A stretch of DNA of 64,000 nt from Nitrosospira sp. Nsp11 (GTDB lineage Bacteria; Pseudomonadota; Gammaproteobacteria; Burkholderiales; Nitrosomonadaceae): positions 36,332 through 100,331 of the forward strand of contig NZ_FRBV01000010.1 in assembly GCF_900142705.1 (NCBI RefSeq), read 5' to 3'. The position numbers were made by a program, and so were the translations under genes. Positions 29,758-37,871 of this stretch are shown in pieces. Below the pieces are notes generated by a model. That model worked only from the letters and a program-made list of their open reading frames with translations, was not told the DNA's origin and searched no databases. How positions within the stretch are numbered: position 1 is the first letter of the stretch; each line of letters starts with the position of its first letter.

Positions 29758-29783
29758 GCGCAATAAGCGCAGCGCATTGCGCC
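29758..29783 (+). repeat. REP-like hairpin repeat, copy 1
   Basis: GCGCAAT (29758-29764), 11-base loop, ATTGCGC (29776-29782). The 23 bases 29761-29783 recur exactly, in inverted orientation, at 29965-29987. The size, palindromic build and paired inverted arrangement resemble REP/BIME-type intergenic elements. Confidence 0.7.
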
Positions 29784-29964
29784 TTAAACGAGCTCCATCA
29801 AATTTCCCGTCGGAAGATCGTTACCGTAACGACGCAGCAATTTTTGGGGAAGGAATCTGTGCTGAACGCATGCCAACCGGGATGATGGTGGCAATAGTTT
29901 CGTATCACCTGGACTCCCATACTGGTTGACCCGGAATTGATGGACTCGACGGGCGTCTTCATAC

Positions 29965-29987
29965 GGCGCAATGCGCTGCGCTTATTG
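29965..29987 (-). repeat. REP-like hairpin repeat, copy 2 (inverted)
   Basis: Exact reverse complement of 29761-29783 over 23 bases, 181 bp away. Beyond the 23 bases the match weakens (ACGCC instead of CGC at the TTATTG end). Together the two copies bracket about 230 bp of non-coding DNA. Confidence 0.7.
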
Positions 29988-30078
29988 ACGCCTTACCGTC
30001 GGGTTACAGTCGGGCTATTCTCGGGTCTTGCGCAGGTTTAACTACCCCGTATGGTTTAACTTCAGCTCATGAAAGCGT

Positions 30079-32298
30079 TCAATTAAAGTTGAAGCGGATG
30101 CTACCGAACGCGCTGAGGGGATTGCCGGGCAAGGCGCCGGCAAACGTGGGATTGATATAGTAGGTTTTATCCGTCAGGTTCTTTATGTTGAGGGCGAGAT
30201 CAACTCTCTTTACCCGATAAGATACCGCCGCATCCAACACGACGTAAGATGGCACCTTCAGAAGATTCAAGCTGTCAGCATAAGCATCGCCCTTGTACGT
30301 GACACCGAATCCGAACATCAAGCCGCGCGCGAGGCCGTTCTGTATCTGGTAGGTAGTCCAAAGGTTACCCATATGGGTGGCAACGCCGGTTGGCCGGCTT
30401 CCGTGGACGCTTCTCGTAATCCCAAGTACGGAATTGCTGGCCACGTTGTCAGCCATATTTTCAGGATCCATCCACACCCCGGTACCAATGATGCTCAACC
30501 CGTTGACAGGACGCAGGCCCAGGGAAACCTCTACCCCGCGGGACCGGTCTTTGCCATCCTGAGTCGGTATACCGCCGGAACCCGGCAAAGTGACGAAATA
30601 ATTGTTGCGGCTGGTTTGAAACAAAGCCACGTTGAAGTCGGCTTTGCCATCCAGCAGCATTGTTTTCGCCCCAACTTCTATCTGATCCGATGTTTCCGGC
30701 GCCGTGGACAGTGCCTGACTTTCCGTTGAAAGGTTGATAAACGCGCCGGTGCTATAACCTGCGTAAAAAGCCAGATTCTTGGTAGGCTGATACACCCCGC
30801 CCGTGGAATAGGTGGTCAGGGACTTCGTTTGTGCTATTTCGCGATATAGGGTGGGTGATACCTCTGCTGTTGGCGATGCTCTTTGCAAGCCTTTATCGCT
30901 GTAATGCACCAGATCATTGCGGATCCCAAGGCGAAGCTTGAACTGATCGGTCAGATCGATCTGATCCTGAGCATAAAATGACGTTTGATTACTGCTGATC
31001 CGCCGGTCAAAAGTCTGCGCCCCCCTAATTCCGGGACTATTGAGTGACGCTTCCACTACCGGATTAAAAATGTCTTGCATGTCAGGCAAAACGTAGGTCG
31101 AGCGAGCCGCATTGATGTCTGTATTCTTGTATTCGAAGCCGCCCAGAAACGTGTGTTTCACAGGCCCGGTGGCTGTTTTCCATATAAACTCGTTCTGCAA
31201 TATGGTGTAACCGGCATTATCGAACTGGCTGTAAGCGGTGCGTCCTGTGCTTATCCCCTCTGAGTTACCCTGATTGCCGCCCGCATTTCGCAATAGCTCC
31301 AGGGTCCGGGCATCGTATACGAAGGCAGTACGCATGCTCAAAGCTTCGGATATTGCCCAGTTATGGGTAAGACCCAGACGATTGATTGTATGGTCTGTCT
31401 TGTTGAATCGACTGTAATAGCGCGTCTCGCGGGAAACGTTCGCTATATTGGAGTTGAAGTCGAAGAGTATGCCGTAGTTATCCGGCTTGATTTTGATCTC
31501 CCGATGATCGTAGTCAACCACGAGTGATTTATCCGGTGCATAACGCCAGATGAAACTGGGAGAAACTTCGACAATATTTCGCTCCAGGCCACGAAAACCA
31601 TCGGTATGCTCCATATCTGCAATCAGGCGGCCGGCAACATTCGGCAAATAAGGTATAGCGCCGGTTACGTCGACATATCCATTACGTGTTCCGAAACTGC
31701 CCAGCATGGTACCGGCGGACAAGCTGAAATCATTTCGCGGCTGTTTGGTGATCATATTGATACTGCCGCCAGGACCCGCTACGCCGAAGAGCGCAGAGCC
31801 CGGACCTTTTAATACTTCAATACGATCAACATCGTACATCGTGCGGAAATAGTTGTTTTGGTGGCCCCCATCGGGAATATTGTCGCGCAAAAAGCTCAGT
31901 GATAATCCGCGCGAAGTGAAAGAGTTCGCGAACCCATAGCCCCCGCCCATCTGGGGCTGAACACTGCTGACGTTGCGCATGGCGTCGTTCATTTCGATTA
32001 CACCCTGCTCTTTCAGTACGGCGGCCGGCACGACGGTGATGCTCGCGGGAATGTCGCGCGAAGGCGTGTCTGTCTTGCTTCCGGTCGTCGCCACATCCTC
32101 AATCGTACCCGGACGGACCCGGCCGGTAGTAATCTTGATTTCCGGCAACTCCGCTTTTTTTTCGGCTTTTTCGGGATTAACGTTTTTTTCTGGATTGCCT
32201 GCACTCTCCTGGGCTATTGCGTGCGTTGGTATAAGTACCCACGCCAGTAACAAGGCCACATGGACGCGCCGGAATTCGAACTGGGACAGATTTTTCAT
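30079..32298 (-). CDS. TonB-dependent siderophore receptor
   Basis: Outer-membrane beta-barrel for ferric-siderophore uptake. Seen: 739 residues, signal peptide ending AIAQE, a plug domain with the siderophore-receptor signatures DIPASITVVPAAVLKEQG, IEVLKGPGSALFGVAGPGG and GGSINMITKQP, a barrel with alternating strands, and a C-terminal aromatic end (FNFN). Similar to FhuE/FpvA-class receptors; the siderophore cannot be told from sequence. It is the last gene of a minus-strand group with the PepSY and DUF4198 proteins. No FecI/FecR pair adjoins, and there is no biosynthesis cluster, so it may import siderophores made by others. Confidence 0.94.
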   Translation of the reverse strand: MKNLSQFEFRRVHVALLLAWVLIPTHAIAQESAGNPEKNVNPEKAEKKAELPEIKITTGRVRPGTIEDVATTGSKTDTPSRDIPASITVVPAAVLKEQGVIEMNDAMRNVSSVQPQMGGGYGFANSFTSRGLSLSFLRDNIPDGGHQNNYFRTMYDVDRIEVLKGPGSALFGVAGPGGSINMITKQPRNDFSLSAGTMLGSFGTRNGYVDVTGAIPYLPNVAGRLIADMEHTDGFRGLERNIVEVSPSFIWRYAPDKSLVVDYDHREIKIKPDNYGILFDFNSNIANVSRETRYYSRFNKTDHTINRLGLTHNWAISEALSMRTAFVYDARTLELLRNAGGNQGNSEGISTGRTAYSQFDNAGYTILQNEFIWKTATGPVKHTFLGGFEYKNTDINAARSTYVLPDMQDIFNPVVEASLNSPGIRGAQTFDRRISSNQTSFYAQDQIDLTDQFKLRLGIRNDLVHYSDKGLQRASPTAEVSPTLYREIAQTKSLTTYSTGGVYQPTKNLAFYAGYSTGAFINLSTESQALSTAPETSDQIEVGAKTMLLDGKADFNVALFQTSRNNYFVTLPGSGGIPTQDGKDRSRGVEVSLGLRPVNGLSIIGTGVWMDPENMADNVASNSVLGITRSVHGSRPTGVATHMGNLWTTYQIQNGLARGLMFGFGVTYKGDAYADSLNLLKVPSYVVLDAAVSYRVKRVDLALNIKNLTDKTYYINPTFAGALPGNPLSAFGSIRFNFN

Positions 32299-32457
32299 TG
32301 ATCGCTCTGTTATTTTAATTATTGGCTGGCTACAAGCGACGATGGCGTTGGCTGGCTATGGGATTTGTTTGCCCTGTAAGAGCAAGGGAACTATGGATTT
32401 ACATGGGTAGTGTTTTGTCTCGACCCTGGTTGCTTGGCGATGGGAAAAAAGACAGTC

Positions 32458-33201
32458 TCATGATAGCGATAGCGTGGTGAGCATAAGAATGACAGCAGAG
32501 GTGAATACCGTACCGATCAATCCCGCCGCCATAAGCCGTGGTCCATGCAGACGGCTCCACAGCAAGGTGCCGGTAATCGCAAGAACCAGCAAACCGCAGG
32601 CCAGCGTATCCGTCAGCAATATCCACACATTGGACATGCCGGTTCCCTTGTGAAAATTGGCCAATGTCGCCCAGGCATTGGCTTCCTTCTGCTCGATGCG
32701 TGTTTCCATGTCGCCTTGCCAATACTCCGCGGTAAGGCTGAGGTTGGGCGTGGTAAGCGTGACGCGCCAATTTTCAGGCTGGTTGATCTGTCCACCACCC
32801 CAGGGGACCGGACCGCCGGGTTTTTTCACGATACGCGATTTAGCGTGAGGCATTTTAAATTTCACACGGAGCCAGGCTTCCAGCGCCTCCGCCGATTGCA
32901 GGCTGCCGACGGGCGGCATGAGCGTCTGGTGAGTTTCGTGCTGCGCAGCAAGCGGGATTTTCATCTCGCTGCGATGATTCAACAGAATACCGGATGTGCC
33001 GAATATCAGGCCGAGTACGGCTCCCCATAGCCCCAACCAGGCGTGCGTACGGCGGAGCCAGACAAGAAAGCGGCCACGCTTCATACCCTGCGATAAAAAC
33101 AGGTAACCACGTGGCTCGGTAACCGGGCGCGGCATTGCGTTTTCCCTGGCCGCGCTTTGCATGGTTGCAGGTGCGGATGCGTCGGGTTGCAGCGTACTCA
33201 T
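32458..33201 (-). CDS. PepSY-associated membrane protein
   Basis: 247-residue inner-membrane protein. Seen: WLRRTHAWLGLWGAVLGLIFGTSGILLNHR at the first membrane segment (the typical PepSY_TM start), a periplasmic PepSY-like region, then GTGMSNVWILLTDTLACGLLVLAITG and a last membrane helix near the C-terminus. Proteins of this kind accompany siderophore receptors and may reduce or release iron at the membrane. The start overlaps the DUF4198 stop by 4 bp (ATGA), so the two are coupled. Confidence 0.85.
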   Translation of the reverse strand: MSTLQPDASAPATMQSAARENAMPRPVTEPRGYLFLSQGMKRGRFLVWLRRTHAWLGLWGAVLGLIFGTSGILLNHRSEMKIPLAAQHETHQTLMPPVGSLQSAEALEAWLRVKFKMPHAKSRIVKKPGGPVPWGGGQINQPENWRVTLTTPNLSLTAEYWQGDMETRIEQKEANAWATLANFHKGTGMSNVWILLTDTLACGLLVLAITGTLLWSRLHGPRLMAAGLIGTVFTSAVILMLTTLSLS

Positions 33202-33857
33202 CTGTAAATGCTAAGCGTAACCTTGTGGCTCTCGACGGCGTATGCCTTGCCCTCGAAATTGCCCGGATTAATCAACTCATGCTTCGCCTCGACCACATAA
33301 AGACCGGGTTCCAGCACGGTAAGCGGAACCTCTCCTTTCTCGTTCGTATGCAAATGCTTTTCCCAGCCATTGGGCGCAATAATGATAATCTCCGCCTTCG
33401 GGACGGGCTTCCCCTGGAAGCTCAAACGCAGCAGGTTGTCGCTGCTATGTATATCAAGCGGCAAACTGCCGCCGTTGCCCAGCCGCGCATAGAGAAACCT
33501 TCTTTGCACCGGGGCAGGGTTTTCACCCTGTGGCTCGCGTATGGGTTGTTTGAGCGCTTGTACCAGCACCGTCGCTTCACCGCCGGGTATCGCAAAGTGA
33601 TTATTCTCGCGGCTCGCGTCGACAAGTTTTTCCGCGCCGCTCGCATCGATCACAATAACCAGCGGTTGAATGATGTTGTCGAGCTTGCCGGGTGAGGCTT
33701 CGCGCCGATCTTCGGCGTATTCGCCGAAATAAAGCTTCGAGGCCCCAGCCTCGCCCTTGTCATTTTCGAGCCACAATGCGTGCGCCGCGGCATTGAAGCT
33801 AAGCAGTCCGCCCAGTAAGGCAACAGCGGTGGCAGGGATAATGGCTGCAATCTTCAT
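33198..33857 (-). CDS. DUF4198-like periplasmic protein
   Basis: 219 residues with a signal peptide (about 1-25, ending NAAAHA) and a beta-sandwich region rich in the GKPVPKAEIIIIAPNG and TNEKGEVPLTVLEPGLYVV patterns of the DUF4198 / nickel-cobalt uptake accessory family. The gene leads the group DUF4198-PepSY-TonB receptor, which suggests a periplasmic role in metal uptake. An AAGGAAAAA ribosome-binding site precedes ATG 33857. No Fur-like site was identified upstream. Confidence 0.75.
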   Translation of the reverse strand: MKIAAIIPATAVALLGGLLSFNAAAHALWLENDKGEAGASKLYFGEYAEDRREASPGKLDNIIQPLVIVIDASGAEKLVDASRENNHFAIPGGEATVLVQALKQPIREPQGENPAPVQRRFLYARLGNGGSLPLDIHSSDNLLRLSFQGKPVPKAEIIIIAPNGWEKHLHTNEKGEVPLTVLEPGLYVVEAKHELINPGNFEGKAYAVESHKVTLSIYR

Positions 33858-33922
33858 AATATTTTTTCCTTTTTTGTTTGTATATCCCGAGGTGGGCTAA
33901 GCTATTTCCAGGCTATTCGAAG

Positions 33923-34939
33923 CTATTTCGAGCGGCTTCCCTTTGTTTCAGGCTGGACGCGCCAACGCGTGGACATCCCAGCCATCATATGGTCGTCTAC
34001 ATGGCAATGCAGCAGCCAGTTGCCAGCCGAACGCGGGGTCATGTCAACCGACGTCATGCTGGCCGGCAGCACCTCAACCACATCGGTGCGGCGGCCATGG
34101 TCGAGTACCGTCTGACCGTGCCAGTGCACGGTATGATTGTCTGTTTCGTTGCCGAGCGCGACGACATGCCAGCGGACGCGCTTTCCCAAACTTGTTTCAT
34201 AGCCTTCCAGATTTCCGAAAATACGGCCGTTGATCGTATGCTTCATGCCGCTTTCTTCCCCGTTCTCTTCATTGAAGATCATGAACAGGGTCGTAAATTC
34301 CTGATCTACATCGTGCGGCGCCGGATCAGCAGCGGACCGTGCCATGCCCTGACGCGTGACGATAATAGTGCCGATGAGGCCGAGGTTTGCTTCTTCTTCT
34401 TCCATCACATGAGAGTGATAAAGCCAGACGATTGATGAAGGATCTGCCGGGCCGGGGCCTGCGTCTGCGTCCACAACCCAGGTGTAGGTGAATGATTTAC
34501 CGGGAGGAACGGCCGCCCCTATGCCGGAGCCATCCGCGCCTTCGCTGGATTTGTCATAAAACAATCCATGCGGATGCATGGAAAGCGGCCGGTCTGTTTT
34601 ATTCAGGAAATGAACTTTGAGGGTATCTCCCACCACGGCTCGGATCTCGGGTCCCAGTATCCCCATCCATGTGGGCTGTGGCAGCGGTTTGCTATAGCTT
34701 TTGTCTGCATAACCGATATAACGGTATTTAGGGTATGTCAGCGTCGTACCCCACACCCCGAGCCCCACATCCGGCTTGATCAGGTTTTGCCCGGACGGCG
34801 CATAGCTCCAGGAAGTTTGCTCCGCCGCTACCCAGTACTCTCTCACTGCCGCCTGTGCTGCCTGCGCCGGAATCCACATACAAAAGGCAATAATAAAAGT
34901 CGCCAATGCCGTGATTCTGCCTTTATAACCAACGCTCAT
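33923..34939 (-). CDS. Two-domain multicopper oxidase
   Basis: Small laccase-type oxidase, exported (signal peptide to about residue 31). Seen, in order: HPH at 122-124 and HSH at 175-177 in domain 1; HWH at 272-274 and HCHVDDHMMAGM at 311-322 in domain 2. These supply the trinuclear T2/T3 ligands, while the type-1 Cys and Met occur only in domain 2. Length 338 fits the two-domain class. The start at 34939 (MSVGYKG) is chosen because it begins the signal peptide and has GGAGAAGC before it; a longer ORF runs to 35155 but would overlap the next gene. Substrate unknown. Confidence 0.88.
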   Translation of the reverse strand: MSVGYKGRITALATFIIAFCMWIPAQAAQAAVREYWVAAEQTSWSYAPSGQNLIKPDVGLGVWGTTLTYPKYRYIGYADKSYSKPLPQPTWMGILGPEIRAVVGDTLKVHFLNKTDRPLSMHPHGLFYDKSSEGADGSGIGAAVPPGKSFTYTWVVDADAGPGPADPSSIVWLYHSHVMEEEEANLGLIGTIIVTRQGMARSAADPAPHDVDQEFTTLFMIFNEENGEESGMKHTINGRIFGNLEGYETSLGKRVRWHVVALGNETDNHTVHWHGQTVLDHGRRTDVVEVLPASMTSVDMTPRSAGNWLLHCHVDDHMMAGMSTRWRVQPETKGSRSK

Positions 34940-35069
34940 GTGCTTCTCCGATTCCAGGAAACAGTGACAAATAATGAATCGACGGGCCTCCCCCGCCTGG
35001 CGTCCGCCCACGCGCCTCTGCCGTGGCTCCGCACGCAAATCATGTTTAGCTCTATCATGGATAACGTTG

Positions 35070-36092
35070 TTAGACGATGGGAGTGGATTTCGTGGATTGA
35101 ACAGGGTTACCGCACCCGGCGGGTGCCGTAGCCAACGCAGCCAGCGTTGCCACACCCTTGCGAAAAGTGGGCAGGCCGGAACGGTCGAGCAATACGCAAG
35201 GCTTGCCCGAATATTTACAGTAGCGCTTCACAGTAAAATAAGTGTAGTGGTTTATGCAATCGACCGGACAAACTACCAGATCGGCATGGTCGAGCAACGC
35301 AGGGAGATGATCTTCACCGTGAAGTGGGCCTCTACGATAGATGAGCAACCTGCCGCCTGACGCCTCCACCATGCGGTGGTACTCCGGGTAGAGTGCGGCG
35401 CGGCCGCCTACGCACAGGACGCGACGACCCGCAAGATCGAAACCAGCATGCGCGGCGGCTTGTTTCTCACCAGGACTATCGCAATCCCATGCGGGTCCTG
35501 CGGCAGATGCACTGCCAGGACAACCTTGCGCCCTAAGCGTCCCGGGCGCTCCCGGCGTGGCGGAGACCTTGACCAGCGGAACCCAATCTGTTTCTGGCGG
35601 AACCGGAATTTCGGCATCGGCGAGCTTGCGCTCAAGCAGATCAATGCGCGACAGCAATGCCTGGTGAGTGCCAACCGGCTGCGATACAGTTGTTGCGCTC
35701 TCTGCCGGCAAAAACGAGGGGCTATTCGAAGCCCGTCCGTGGCGCGCGGTCCTGGTGAGCCCGGTATGCTGTAAAAAAAAGGGGCTGCGATTGATCCTGA
35801 GAAATGAAAACGACTCGACGACCTGATGAAATTTCCTTTCCAGCAATGTCAGCAACTGGCTGGGAAAGGAATCATCGATATTATGAGCATTGTGCGAACT
35901 GGCGCGGCCGGTCCCGTTAACGGCTTCTTGCCGCAGGCCGGACAACAAGTGTGCGCTCAATTCTTCAACGGCATGGAGGCAAGCAAGCAGAATAACGTCG
36001 GGGCGGGGTGCTTCTGCAATCATTGGGGTTGTAACGCCCAAGGTCGCTGAACCGGTTGTCCCGGTTGCCCTGATTGTCTTTAGCTGTTCCAC
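35070..36092 (-). CDS. DUF2325 domain protein
   Basis: 340 residues. The N-terminal two thirds are poorly conserved with a short helical segment (LLSRIDLLERKLADAE). The last about 110 residues are a DUF2325 domain: RRVLCVGGRAALYPEYHRMVEASGG-type start, LVVCPVDCINHYTYFTVKRYCK, and a final GKPCVLLDRSGL. The three Cys in the domain could bind metal. Function unknown; related genes often occur near iron or copper proteins, as here between the multicopper oxidase and bacterioferritin. Confidence 0.78.
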   Translation of the reverse strand: MEQLKTIRATGTTGSATLGVTTPMIAEAPRPDVILLACLHAVEELSAHLLSGLRQEAVNGTGRASSHNAHNIDDSFPSQLLTLLERKFHQVVESFSFLRINRSPFFLQHTGLTRTARHGRASNSPSFLPAESATTVSQPVGTHQALLSRIDLLERKLADAEIPVPPETDWVPLVKVSATPGAPGTLRAQGCPGSASAAGPAWDCDSPGEKQAAAHAGFDLAGRRVLCVGGRAALYPEYHRMVEASGGRLLIYRRGPLHGEDHLPALLDHADLVVCPVDCINHYTYFTVKRYCKYSGKPCVLLDRSGLPTFRKGVATLAALATAPAGCGNPVQSTKSTPIV

Positions 36093-36156
36093 AGCCTGCG
36101 CTCCATGACAGGTTATAAAAAAATGCTGGCTTGCCCCGTCGGACTGGCTGGCTAAA

Positions 36157-36182
36157 GCCGCTGGGTAGGAGAACCCAGCGGC
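36157..36182 (-). terminator. Hairpin terminator candidate after bacterioferritin
   Basis: Perfect 10-bp stem (GCCGCTGGGT / ACCCAGCGGC) with a 6-base loop, 8 bp beyond the bfr stop. On the minus strand it is followed by TTTAGCC, a weak T-run, so termination may be partial or Rho-assisted. Confidence 0.6.
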
Positions 36183-36190
36183 ACGGATAA

Positions 36191-36655
36191 TTACATCTGG
36201 CTCTGCAGCCAGTTCTGTATGCCCACCTTCTGCATTACATCCAACTGCGTTTCCAGCCAGTCGATATGCTCTTCGGTATCTTCGAGGATTTCTTTAAAAA
36301 GCTCTCGCGAGACATAATCCTTCGCCATTTCAGAAGCTGAGATGGCGGCAAGCAAAGTCTCACGGGACGCCATTTCGAGCCTGAGGTCGCAATCGACGCA
36401 TTCTTCAGCCTTTTCACCGATCAGGAGCTTGCCGAGCTCTTGCAGATTGGGTAATCCCTCAAGGAAAAGGATACGCTCGATCAATGCATCGGCATGCTTC
36501 ATCTCCTCTATGGATTCTTCATATTCTTTCTTGCCCAGGCTTTCAAAACCCCAGTTTTTATACATCCGGGCATGAAGAAAGTACTGATTGATGGCCGTCA
36601 ATTCGTGTTGCAGTTGGCGGTTGAGCCACTGGATAATGTCTGCGCTGCTTTTCAT
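36191..36655 (-). CDS. bfr: Bacterioferritin
   Basis: Haem-containing 24-mer iron-storage ferritin. Seen: 154 residues with all ferroxidase ligands at canonical positions (Glu18, Glu51, His54, then Glu94, Glu127 and His130 regions) and the haem ligand Met52 in EEMKHAD. It directly follows the Bfd gene (2-bp gap) and hemP on the minus strand. Bfd releases iron from bacterioferritin, so the pair forms a storage and mobilisation unit, probably under the promoter and Fur-like site upstream of hemP. Confidence 0.96.
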   Translation of the reverse strand: MKSSADIIQWLNRQLQHELTAINQYFLHARMYKNWGFESLGKKEYEESIEEMKHADALIERILFLEGLPNLQELGKLLIGEKAEECVDCDLRLEMASRETLLAAISASEMAKDYVSRELFKEILEDTEEHIDWLETQLDVMQKVGIQNWLQSQM

Positions 36656-36657
36656 GT

Positions 36658-36891
36658 TTATGCCTCCTCAGGCGAGATCTCGTATAAGCGAGTGGGTTTG
36701 TGTAGATGATGTTGAGTCATGGTTTTTTGCATCAGTGCTTTTTCCAGCACCTCCTTGGCGTGACAGGCACATATCCCGCATTGCCCACTCACACCCAGAC
36801 AGGTCTTCAAATCCCGCATCCGGTCGGCGCCTTTAGAGACGGCCTCCCGGATGGCGGTATCAGTTACACCTTTGCATACACAAATATACAT
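36658..36891 (-). CDS. bfd: Bacterioferritin-associated ferredoxin
   Basis: Small [2Fe-2S] protein that reduces bacterioferritin to mobilise iron. Seen: 77 residues with four cysteines in the Bfd pattern: [11 protein letters not shown] at the N-terminus (Cys4, Cys6) and CGICACH later. The C-terminal 20 residues are polar. Located between hemP (28 bp upstream) and bfr (2 bp downstream), clearly in one transcript. Confidence 0.95.
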   Translation of the reverse strand: MYICVCKGVTDTAIREAVSKGADRMRDLKTCLGVSGQCGICACHAKEVLEKALMQKTMTQHHLHKPTRLYEISPEEA

Positions 36892-36919
36892 GATGAGCGC
36901 CTTAAGTCTACTAGTTCCA

Positions 36920-37105
36920 CTACTTGGTTAAAATGAGCTTGCCGTTACGAGTACGCCGCAGGCGATATTGTTCGCCCTGGTGCTGGATAAATACCTCGTC
37001 TCCCTGGGAAAACAGGGTATCGCTGAAGATGCGCCTGTTGCGGTCGAGCACGCCGAAGTTCTGTTTATCAACGTTGGTTTCCGGAACTGTAAGTGACTTA
37101 TCCAT
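36920..37105 (-). CDS. hemP: Hemin uptake protein HemP
   Basis: 61-residue protein of the HemP family, conserved at the head of iron and haem uptake operons; the exact role is unresolved. Seen: the family core SQGDEVFIQHQGEQYRLRRT followed by NGKLILTK at the C-terminus. ATG 37105. A good promoter and an overlapping Fur-like site lie immediately upstream, so this gene probably starts the hemP-bfd-bfr transcript and is derepressed when iron is scarce. Confidence 0.9.
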   Translation of the reverse strand: MDKSLTVPETNVDKQNFGVLDRNRRIFSDTLFSQGDEVFIQHQGEQYRLRRTRNGKLILTK

Positions 37106-37127
37106 TTGGGCCGTTTCCGCGATTATT

Positions 37128-37146
37128 AATGAGAATGATTCGTATT
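37128..37146 (-). promoter_or_regulatory. Fur-like box upstream of hemP
   Basis: The 19 bases AATGAGAATGATTCGTATT resemble the Fur consensus, with GAGAAT and GATTCG hexamer-like units. The site overlaps the -10 element of the hemP promoter, as expected for repression by Fe-Fur. Confidence 0.65.
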
Positions 37147-37171
37147 ATATGCAACTTTAAACGAAATGCAA
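37144..37171 (-). promoter_or_regulatory. hemP promoter
   Basis: On the minus strand: TTGCAT (37171-37166), a 16-base spacer, then a perfect TATAAT (37149-37144). The -10 is about 39 bases before the hemP ATG and overlaps the Fur-like box. Confidence 0.6.
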
Positions 37172-37871
37172 GAGAATGGATAAAAATATTTTAGCGTTGT
37201 ATTTTGGAAGGAATTTTTGGGCTCGGTACCGCGCCGGCAGGCGCATAGCCAGAACGTCTTTCTCTTGAAAGCTCAATAAGATGCTTCGTTCCAGGTAGAA
37301 AGCTAACGGTAGCCTCATCATTTTCACGCAAGCGCGAATCTGGAACGCAACATCGTCTTTTCTCAAGGACTGAATCGGGATGCCTTCTCTAAACCAAAGA
37401 CCAAAGGCAGCGACTCTCTACAATGATAAAAAAATGAATGCAGCGCAAGCTTATGGGCGCCTGGTATTTCTCCGAAGTTTAAAAGCGGGAATGAGATGCT
37501 TGCTGATGGCGCCTAAGCCTGAGAGTCGGCCTCAATGTGTAAAATATTTTGTGTTATGCTTTACGTCTACACGGGTCTACACGGCACGCCGCAAATGAAT
37601 TCGTCCTATCCTGCATATTTTATTAGCGCCGCTTTCGGAAGCGACTAAATGATGCCGCATGAGAAAGACAATTCCCACTGACAGTGATTCAGCGTTCCTG
37701 TCATATGGAAACTGAAACGAAAACTAAAACACTTCCGTTTCGCGATTCTGCGAAACGTCCTGACGCAGCGCGTGAAACGCGCTGCGACTTCTCAACTAAT
37801 CAATACCCGCCACCTATATCATTCACGTTGTGGCCACAGCGGTACACGCGATACCTCTAACATCCTACCGC
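37172..37871. other. Intergenic region before the polysaccharide island
   Basis: About 700 bp between divergent transcripts (hemP left, wzm right). Short ORFs are unsupported. Notable contents: a 10-bp direct repeat GTCTACACGG near 37565 and two adjacent perfect hairpins at 37737-37786. GC content appears lower than in the housekeeping block. Confidence 0.5.
37737..37786. promoter_or_regulatory. Two adjacent perfect hairpins upstream of wzm
   Basis: Hairpin 1: GTTTCGC (37737-37743) / GCGAAAC (37750-37756). Hairpin 2: CGCAGCGCGT (37764-37773) / ACGCGCTGCG (37777-37786), 10 bp with a 3-base loop. Neither is followed by a T-run. The position in the leader of the polysaccharide export genes suggests regulation of transcript stability or an attenuator. 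Confidence 0.45.

Larger units (their letters stand above)
29360..30078. other. Intergenic region holding lux box and inverted REP-like pair
   Basis: About 720 bp between luxI and the TonB receptor gene, both on the minus strand. It contains the lux box at 29413-29432 and two inverted copies of a 23-bp repeat (29761-29783 and 29965-29987). No gene is supported. Confidence 0.6.

Noticed and set aside
34940..35155. N-terminal extension of the multicopper oxidase
   Set aside because: It would precede the evident signal peptide and overlap the DUF2325 gene; ATG 34939 has a good ribosome-binding site.
37157..37366. 69-codon minus-strand ORF upstream of hemP
   Set aside because: Overlaps the hemP promoter, has no recognised family and no good start signal.
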